A stretch of DNA of 64,000 nucleotides from Chimonanthus salicifolius (Eukaryota; Streptophyta; Magnoliopsida; Laurales; Calycanthaceae): contig CM023539.1 in NCBI GenBank assembly GCA_013350335.1, positions 11,346,302 through 11,410,301 on the forward strand, given 5' to 3'. Position 1 is the first letter of the stretch. Every line of letters begins with the position of its first letter. The position numbers and the translations under genes were made by a program. Below the pieces are notes generated by a model. The model searched no databases, was not told where the DNA came from, and worked only from the letters and a program-made list of their open reading frames with translations. Shown here piece by piece: positions 56,703-64,000 of this stretch.

Positions 56703-58695
56703 CAACCCATTAGACCACTGTGGATGCCTCATCTGCCACGCATTCGGATATCGTGTCTGTGATGACCTCTAAGTCGGCCTTGGGTGAGTTAGCACTCAAC
56801 CCCAGAATTTCCTGGAGGCTTCCATGACTACCCCACATCATGTCCCTCTTAGGACTCTCGGGCACCTCGCCCTCCAAACCGGACCACACCTCTCTCATAG
56901 GCGTGTTTAAAGATCACACCTGACAATCTAACCCATGCCAGGGAAAACTTCAATCTATGCCCAGCCACCGGGTAGCCCATAGTCCAACCACACTTCCACT
57001 GCACGGTCCTATACAACATCCCCACCCTAACTACCAGACAAGCTAGGGGGAGTCTCTAGATCCTGATGTTGCCTAGTACCAATGCCCCCACCGGCATCCC
57101 ACGTGTGCTAGCTATATGTATGCACAATTACCTCTACACCTACACATGCTATTAACATAGTTCATCACATAATAATCCGGTGTATATATCACTATTTATC
57201 ACGGGTTGGCATGTTAACCTCCAAACTAAATATCACACTAGACATTATATCACATGTTCGCATGTTGGCATCTTAACATATTATCAACAAAAATAAACTC
57301 TAATCATGTCACCACACAATCAATCAAAATAATCAATTCATATATGTCTCTGCAGGCATCGGATACGAATACACCCGGATGGAGACCCGCCACATAATGG
57401 TATCAACAGTTCCTTTGCCGAGTAGCTCATAATACCGGGGACCCCCATTTGCCGCATTCCGTACCCGCGCATCTGATAAAGTAGTAATATGTATAGATGC
57501 ATGCTAAAAGCAGTGATAAGTTCCCTCACCTGTGTGTCCTTGAAATCCAATGCTAGAAAACGAGTCCAAGGGTTGAAGGGACTCAATTTACTGAAACAAG
57601 AATATGAGGGTAAGAAATTGGGATGGAACGGGTCAAAGTAGGCCTAGAATGCAAATGGGCCCGAGAACGGGTCGGGTCCGAATTGGGCCCAAGATTGGGC
57701 AGCGCCTAACTGGGCGAGCCAAAGGCTGGGCTGAACTAGATCTGGTAAACTGGGCCAGACCAGACCTGGGCCGAATCCGGCGAACTGGGCCGGATCTGGC
57801 TGCGAGTTGGGCTGGGCCGAACCAGATCTGACGAACTGGGCCAAATCTGCGAGTTGGGCTAGGCCTGGTCCGCTGGTCCAACAGTGAAATGGCTCTGGGT
57901 TGCCATGCCCAGAACCGAACCCGCCCGAGTCAACTCAATGACTCGACTGGGTTGGCTCGGCACTCAGCTGAGAAACTAGGAAAAAGAAAGAAAAGAAGGG
58001 AAGAGGAAAGAAAACCAGAGAGAGGGAAAGAGAAAGAAGAAGATCAAGGAGAAGAGAGGAGAAGGAACTCGAGTACCTGGTAGCACCGGAGGAGGATCCG
58101 ACGGTCGGAGCAAGCGAATCGAAGTGGAGAAGAAGACCAAGGGAGCGGCGGCGGCAGAAAGAGGGATTAGGTTTTACCAAGGAGAGTGAAGAAGGGAAGA
58201 AGGAAGAAATTAGAGAGATGAAATAGATCGAAAGAGAAGAGAGAATAGGAAGGAGGCGGCGGTCAAAGAGGGTTTAGGGTTAGGGTTTGCTGAAAGAGGG
58301 GAGAAGATGAAAGGGGGTGAAAGAGAAAGGTGTGGCGGCACTGTAGCGAGCTGCTACAGTGCTGCGATGAAAGGGGTGTAACGGTTTAGGATTTTGGGGG
58401 AGGGGGGTTTTAAGATAGGATTTTTCTCTCTTTTTTTTAAATAAAATCTTAAATTTTCCAAAAATAAATAAATAATTTAAAACTCATTAAAAATAAAATG
58501 TCGAACATCGAGGAAGATAACGTGTGATTTTCAAACTTTTTACATGATAAAATATTCAATGATTCAAAATTGCCAAAATGCCCTTCAAGTGTCTGAACTC
58601 AAAATCGGGCCAAACCAGGACCCAACACGGGGCCCACACTTTCCCCACTACTACCAAGACCCCAAAACTCTGAAAAATCAGGTCGAGTCGTTACA

Positions 58696-59262
58696 AATTG
58701 AGTCTTCCTATATGACATGTTGGGATAGAGTTCACTTGTTTAATAAATGGAATTGGTTAGGTATGGATCAGGTCGGGTCAATCATTTAATATGTAAGTTG
58801 GGTTGGGTTTACCTATTTAATGAATGAGATAGGTTGGGTTAACTACAAGTTGTGATTGACAAGATAAGCTCATTTAAGATGGTCAAGTTGGGTCAACTTT
58901 TTTAATAAATATGTTTGGTAGCTATAGGTTGAATAGACATGTTTAAATTGTTCTAATTAGTTGATCTATCCACCAAATGCTTTGAGTCAACTTGTTTAAT
59001 ACATAAGCGAGGTCAAGTTTGAGACAAATTGAAATAATTGTATAATAAATGGTATGGGACTAGGTCACCCATTTAAGATTAGCGGGGTTTGGATGATTTG
59101 TTTAATAAAAACGTTGGCACAGTTGATGGATTAGGCCAAGATGTTTAAGATTGGTTTAGTTGGGTCAACTGATCTAATAAATGGGTTGGGTACTTATTTA
59201 TGATTAAGTACCCAATCCATCAAATAAATGGCTTGGGTACATATAGATAATCTAACAAGGTA
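58696..59262. repeat. Degenerate minisatellite-like stretch
   Basis: Irregular repeats of TTGTTTAATAAATGG and GGGTTGGGTCAAC-like words occur every ~40-70 bp from 58735 to 59235. A short inverted match ATAAATGGGTTGGGTACTTA / TAAGTACCCAATCCATCAAATA lies at 59175-59232. Non-coding. Confidence 0.5.
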
Positions 59263-59878
59263 TTGACATTTTGTGAATGTGTCATTTGCAAATTACACTA
59301 GGAAAGTACATCTCAGACCAAGGGATCACACTTGCAAATTTTTGGACACTTTATTAGGAAAATTTAAACCTGAGAATTTAGGCTCCTACAACTTATTAAA
59401 ACATGGAAAAATCTCAATTTCATATGAAACAAAAAATTCAAGATTTCTAAAGAAAATTTGCCCAAACAAATCTGCCCTGATAGATAAAGAGCTTTATGGT
59501 GTGTAGGCCACAATAAATTTATATATAGATTGGAGAATGGTCGTATTAAATGAAAAAGGTATAGATTTGGTAAATTTTTGTATGCCTCATTGTTTATTCT
59601 TAGGGTAAATTGAATCATTGGTGTCGAGTGTCTTTGTGGGTAGCTATAGTCTGTACTTATCTTTTCCCCTTTTTGCAAGAAAAAAGGATAAGAATTGGTG
59701 CTCAATTGGTGGCATAGTTGTAACTTGTAACAACTGATTATTACAATTGACAGGTTTGTGGGCTCAAGTCTTGTCACCATCTCAGAAAAGATAAAAAAAG
59801 GGATAAAGAAATCATTAAAATTAGTATTTTCTGATGGATGCTTCTTCGAAGAATAGGTGCCGCCCACCATTGACATTG
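59263..59878. other. Spacer downstream of the PMEI pseudogene
   Basis: No gene seen. For the minus-strand PMEI this is the 3' flank. The long minus-strand frame that spans 59364-60038 is a shadow with no domain. Confidence 0.45.
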
Positions 59879-60522
59879 CTAAACCCATGCATTCTTGACC
59901 GAGTAGCTCTGCTTTTGGGCACACCGGTTGACAAGGGCGAGGGCATTGCTGGTGACTCTGGCCACGTTTACCACCCTTCCCTTGATAGCTGCTTTGAGAT
60001 TGGTGCTCATGGACGTCCATGCAAATCTGTCCATGCAAATGGTGTCATCCGTCAATGTAGCACTCATCCATGTCTGAACGTTTCTCAAATGCAACTGAAA
60101 GTTCCCGCTTCTAGTTCGGCCCATACACCCCATCTCCCTAACCGACTGGCTCAACCTATCGACGGTGTTGTTCACGTTCTCGACGCAGTCCTTCGCTGCA
60201 GCACAATCTCTCGAACTCATGCCCTTGGCGCTCGACAGTTTCGAGATGAAAGCCGCGGCTGAGTGGGCTTGGGCCAGGGTCACCAAAAAAGCAGTCAAGG
60301 CCATCTGCCTCGGGCTTCTCTTGATGGTGTTGACGTACATGGACAACACTGGATGCACAAAGCAAGATATCGCGTGGCGCTGCAGGAGGACTTGATGAAA
60401 TCAGTGGTGGCCGTTCGTCTTGACACCGTGGAAGATGCCGAATGCACTGTTGCAGGCATGCCCTAAAGAGAGAAGAAGATAAGGAGAAGAGAAACGGACG
60501 TGGCCCTTGCGACTCTTCCCAT
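59879..60522 (-). pseudogene. Pectin methylesterase inhibitor (PMEI) pseudogene
   Basis: PMEI proteins are secreted to the cell wall, where they bind and block pectin methylesterase. The ATG at 60522 opens a signal peptide (MGRVARATSVSLLLIFFSL). A TAG stop at 60463-60465 follows at codon 20, but the frame continues as TTDFIKSSCSATRYLALCIQ with the first Cys pair. A 1-base deletion near 60347 shifts the rest (59879-60358): LSMYVNTIKRSPRQMALTAF, GMSSRDCAAAKDCVENVNNT, VQTWMSATLTDDTICMD and VTSNALALVNR. These carry the second Cys pair and the usual four-helix pattern. The total is about 210 residues, normal for the family, with no intron and no PME domain. Two breaks make it a pseudogene unless one is a sequencing error. 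Confidence 0.9.
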
Positions 60523-60650
60523 TTCTTCTAGTTGAAATGGGATTGTGGAAATTAGTGTTGTTGGTGAGAAGTGAGAAGAATTTAGTGTGGCTGGCCGATG
60601 TGAAGTGGGGAGGGATATCTCTCTATTATAGACACGTGAAAAAAGGTGAT
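60523..60650 (-). promoter_or_regulatory. Possible core promoter of the PMEI pseudogene
   Basis: On the minus strand CTATAATAGAG (about 60623-60633) is a TATA-like word ~100 bp upstream of the ATG, with an ACGTG core (CACGTGTC) just beyond at about 60630-60640. The spacing suits a plant core promoter with a short leader. It is inferred only from sequence. Confidence 0.35.
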
Positions 60651-60849
60651 TTTAGTTTTATATTCCTGGCGCCTAACTTTAGTTTATTTATTTTTTGTCA
60701 GTATGAATGGGTGGATTTGGATTGGTCTGTGTCAGAAAATATGTTGACCATTCCATATTATGATTTCTTTAGTTAATGGAAGTCTTTTTTGAATGCTAAG
60801 TCAGTACGAATGTCAAGTCTTTTTTGAATTTTCCTTTTTGAAGTAAAAT

Positions 60850-62890
60850 TTTGTATCTTGGAAATGTTCTTTATTTTGAAAATTTTAATTTATGAATGAA
60901 TAGGCAAAAGATATTGTTCTTTTAAAGTAATAACTAAGTTTATTGTATCAACTTTCCCTAATATTGATTTTTCAATAAACTCAAATAATTTTTTTTTTCT
61001 TCAATTGAAGTCATAAATCCTTCGTTACTTGTTATAAGATGTTATAGCTGTAAGGAACTAGGTTCCTTGAATTAAATCTTCATTCATTCCATTCATTTGA
61101 AAATATAAATATTTTTATACATTTTTCGTTTTTACATATATGAACATTTTGGAGTTTATTTGTTAAAAAAATTTCTTCTCTCCTTTGGCAGCATTTACTG
61201 TATGTGTTTTTTGTTCAAAATATTTTAGAGGTACTATTCCTTTTGTTATACAACTTATATGTATCAAGGAGGCAAATTAATTTTGCTCAATAATCATTTG
61301 ATATTTTTAAATTGACTTTAGTTTACCATCTTATAAATGTCAATTTTGATATTTAACTTAGTTCTAATAACATTCCTATTTCTGATTTTGTTTCTGAAGG
61401 TTCGCCCTTTCCATTTGTATTTAATGATTTGAATTCTAAGGTTTCTATTCTAGTTTTTATTTCTCATTTTGTTTCTTTTAATTCCTTTTGTTGATCTTGA
61501 ATAGACATAGGAGTTTCTTCACTATTTGTACATTTTTGGAGTCTTTTATATAAATTAGTTTTTCTATATGTTCTTTTTGGTTGTTTGAGTCTTTTATATC
61601 AATTATCATTTCAAGGATTAATTTGCAATTTTCAGTTAGGACATTTATTTGACAATCTGAATAAAAAAGATTAGGAAGAGGAAGATCCATACTTTATCTG
61701 GCAAATATTAGAATCACAATTTGGATTTCGATCACATTCTTCATGACTTAATTGGCTTAAAATTTTGATCATTAAATGGTTATCATTTTCTCAGATATGT
61801 TCCGAGTCTGAATCTCTTATTTCTTCTGTCTTCATTATCTTCTTCTGATGATGAGAATTTTATTTCATTAATTTTAAAACTTATTATTTCATTTTTCAAC
61901 TTCTTGTAAAACATTTATTAGCGTAATGTCCTTTGTGACCATATTTATAAAAATTTTGTTCTTTAGGCTTTATGTCTTTAGTTAAGGGGGAAGCTGATGG
62001 TTTATAATTTTTTATGTATTTTGTTTAAATTAGAATATCCTTTATCAACATATTTTTTGAACTTCTTTTTATTTCTTTTAGAGGTTTTTTCATATTCACT
62101 TATTTGATCATAATTTTTAATATCTATGTTCTGAATAGTTTTTCATTATTTTCGTTTCAAAAAGATCACAGGCAAATTGAGAACAAAAATTTCCTAATTC
62201 TTTTTTATCATAAAGTTTTTACGTGTTATTTGACGTTCATCTTTTATGTTATTACATATATCGATTCCTGTTTGATTAATTTTCTATATTAAGTCACCAT
62301 AAGTATAACTATCATAACCTCTTTGTCGATCTTTATGAGCAAAAGTATTTATAACATTTTCTGCTAATAAGGGTGGCAACCCATAGATGAATTTTTCATT
62401 CCAGAACGACTGATTCCATGTTTCTTGAAAATAAACTTTAGTAAAAAAATGTATCTTTAAACCATTTAAAGTTTGTCAATATTCTACATATTTTGTTTAT
62501 TAAATGTTTCAGAGTTATGCTTTCTTTTCTTGGCTACAATGTGGAGTCTACACATATTCTAGTATCGGTTCACCATTTTTTATCAAATATGATTCCTTGT
62601 CTGTTTCTTATATAAGTATTTTGTAGTTCATTTCTCTGATTTTCAGTATGGTAACAATCCCAAAGTTGCTAATTGCCTTCTAAACACGTGATTATTAATT
62701 CCTCTATATTCTTTATTACTATTAGTTGTCAATATATTTACATACATGTAATCTTTTTGCACTTGTTGCACAATTTGATATTCTATTAAAACGTCTATGT
62801 TCCATTCATATATAGATGACCCATTGAAAGAATTTAGATTTATAGCAGTTGATTATTCCTTCGATATAGCTATTGATTTTTCAAATACAA
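60850..62890 (-). pseudogene. Endogenous pararetrovirus (Caulimoviridae) fragment
   Basis: This is a decayed integrated copy of a plant DNA pararetrovirus, read on the minus strand. In element order there are coat-protein core words around 62200-62420 and a zinc-knuckle region at 61921-61975, with its first two Cys positions changed. An acidic Ser-rich stretch follows near 61800-61880. Then comes the conserved coat C-terminal motif QINVLTENCKLILEMI (61478-61690). A protease-like region lies about 61080-61330, where the DTG-type active site has its Gly replaced. Stops and frameshifts interrupt every part. No RT, movement-protein region or LTR was found. Nothing longer than 70 codons is open, so it is an inert fossil. 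Genus is not assignable here. Confidence 0.7.
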
Positions 62891-63420
62891 CTCGGTCTAG
62901 GCTTGGGTGTGACTAGTTCGGGTTAACGTGGGCCCTCCAGTTGCAATTGCGCCTGGGTTTTGGTAGGCTTCAAGTCCGGTATGCCTGAGTTGTAAGTGTG
63001 TTTTGACCCTTGACTATTGAATCGTGTAAATTCACAATTCTGAAATTTATTCCCATCATTGGCCAATGAGTACTCTGTCATACATTCATGTATTGTTCAC
63101 TTGTTTGACCTATTTACTCAACATTTTGACTTGTTTTCCATATTTTGTACTATCTTGAGTTCATTCCTATCATCATGGGGGGTTGGATTTTCGACTTTCC
63201 AATAAGAGCTAGGTTTTGTGGGGAATGGTTATGTTGACAAATTGCACGGGAAGTTTGTAAAGAAAATAAACAAGAAGACCTTCGAAGATAAAAACTTCAT
63301 CTAGGTCGTGTTTGATGGCAAACACCATATTCTCTATAATTAAGGGTGCTCATATAGACACTGCAGAATTCTGTCAGCGGACACCGATTTTTAGATTTTA
63401 AGTGAAAATTGTCATTCTGC
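62891..63420. other. Spacer, no gene seen
   Basis: It contains short GC-richer pieces (62890-63000) and a minus-strand open frame (63297-63503) with no domain. Confidence 0.4.
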
Positions 63421-63429
63421 CCTTCCGTG

Positions 63430-63556
63430 CAGAATCGATCGATCGATTGTGCAGTGCACTTTTCGCATCGATCGATTACACAAGTGGATGAAAATGATCG
63501 CAAAAAAGTGAAATTGATTCTATCAATTCATAGCATGCTATCAATCGATCGATTCA
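63430..63556. repeat. Cluster of ATCGATCGAT palindromes
   Basis: Three sites, near 63435-63449, 63470-63480 and 63541-63553, are overlapping ATCGAT/GATC palindromes separated by unrelated sequence. They lie directly before the large inverted repeat. Confidence 0.6.
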
Positions 63557-63585
63557 TACAGTAATTAAATAAAAAAAAATTAAAA

Positions 63586-64000
63586 TTTTAAAGTTATTTT
63601 TTAAGCATTGTATATTTTCAAAATTTCTCAAATTGAATATCCGGACTAATTACGATAACCTGATAAAAATACTTTAAGACTTCAAGGTCTTTTGACACTC
63701 CCAAATGTTTAAAACAGAGTGTTTTACAAATAAGGGTATCCCTAGGGTGTGCCGAAAACACATTTAGGAATGTCAAAAGACCTTAAAGTCTTAAAGTATT
63801 TTTATCAGGTTATCGTAATTAGTCTGGATATTTAATTTGAGAAATTTTGAAAATACACAGTGCTTAAAAAATAATGTTAAAGTTTTAAAGGAAAGATAAA
63901 ACTTTAACGTTATTTTTTAAGCACTGTGTATTTTTAAAATTTCTCAAATTGAATATCCAGACTAATTACGTTAACCTGATAAAAATATTTTAAGACTTTA
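63586..64000. repeat. Alternating inverted repeat (fold-back), truncated by window end
   Basis: A ~120-bp unit occurs three times with alternating orientation: forward at 63586-63708, inverted at 63760-63886, forward again at 63898-64000. Shared words include AAGCACTGTGTATTTT, TCAAATTGAATATCC, GACTAATTACG and AACCTGATAAAAATA. The first spacer holds AAAACAGAGTGTTTT and GGGTATCCCTAGGG. No transposase is present. It may be a fold-back or MITE element, or nested MITEs. Confidence 0.75.

Larger units (their letters stand above)
55985..58695 (-). repeat. Gypsy LTR standing alone, ~2.7 kb
   Basis: It starts TGTGAGGTGGCC and ends GAGTCGTTACA. Blocks in common with the LTR at 7987-10883 lie in the same order: GATAAGTTCCCTCACCTGTG, AGGGACTCAATTTACTGAAA, the G-rich CTGGGCC stretch, the GAGAAAG-rich stretch, GCACTGTAGC and the 3' end. 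It is therefore a related Tekay/Del-like family. No primer site, purine tract or gag-pol flanks it. The 5-bp flanks GTAGA and AATTG do not match. Confidence 0.8.

Noticed and set aside
59364..60038. 224-codon minus-strand frame overlapping the PMEI region
   Set aside because: It is in another frame from the PMEI helices, its sequence is not protein-like beyond the overlap, and it runs into AT-rich spacer.
59834..60262. 142-codon plus-strand frame
   Set aside because: Antisense shadow of the PMEI coding sequence.
1..64000. CRISPR-like arrays or bacterial-type systems
   Set aside because: Tandem arrays here have long degenerate units without unique spacers. All recognisable proteins are plant or plant-transposon types.

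Overview
This is an AT-rich window of plant nuclear DNA from a flowering plant. The evidence is Ty1/copia and Ty3/gypsy retrotransposons with initiator-Met primer sites, a plant mariner-like (DD39D) transposase, a tRNA-derived SINE, hAT-type MITEs, receptor-like proteins of the LRR-RLP class, a pectin methylesterase inhibitor and an endogenous pararetrovirus. The species cannot be told from the sequence. I found no bacterial-type operons, no CRISPR array and no tRNA or rRNA gene. Every protein-coding unit I recognise is broken or partial, so the window reads as a transposon-dense intergenic block holding decayed gene copies.

Layout. 1-1623: 5' end of a minus-strand LTR retrotransposon (PBS and LTR). 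2351-2797: a MITE. 3032-3383: an orphan first exon of an LRR-RLP. 5901-6275: a hAT-type MITE with an 8-bp target duplication. 7090-19840: a minus-strand copia element split cleanly by a 9.2-kb gypsy chromovirus (7987-17223, TSD TGAGA). One LTR of that gypsy element itself carries a hAT-type MITE (9642-9993). 19841-26640: unidentified ORF pieces, dispersed copies of an unclassified repeat (called R1 here) and a hAT-like element (23717-24789).

26640-35608 and 47276-55984 are two copies of one ~9-kb segment in the same orientation. Each copy carries a SINE, the 3' exon of an LRR-RLP pseudogene and the 3' half of a minus-strand copia element. Between them lie two plus-strand copia remnants (35765-42117) and a 4.4-kb mariner-like element (42131-46528). 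The second segment copy ends at a 2.7-kb gypsy LTR standing alone (55985-58695).

58696-64000: a degenerate minisatellite, a PMEI pseudogene (59879-60522), a decayed pararetrovirus fragment (about 60850-62890, minus) and a large alternating inverted repeat running off the window end.

The interest lies in the order of events. The copia insertion beside the RLP predates the segmental duplication. The gypsy insertion postdates the copia element, and the MITE postdates the gypsy element. The gypsy gag-pol frame is broken almost only by TAG codons, which fits decay of methylated cytosines. I saw no convincing new functional system.
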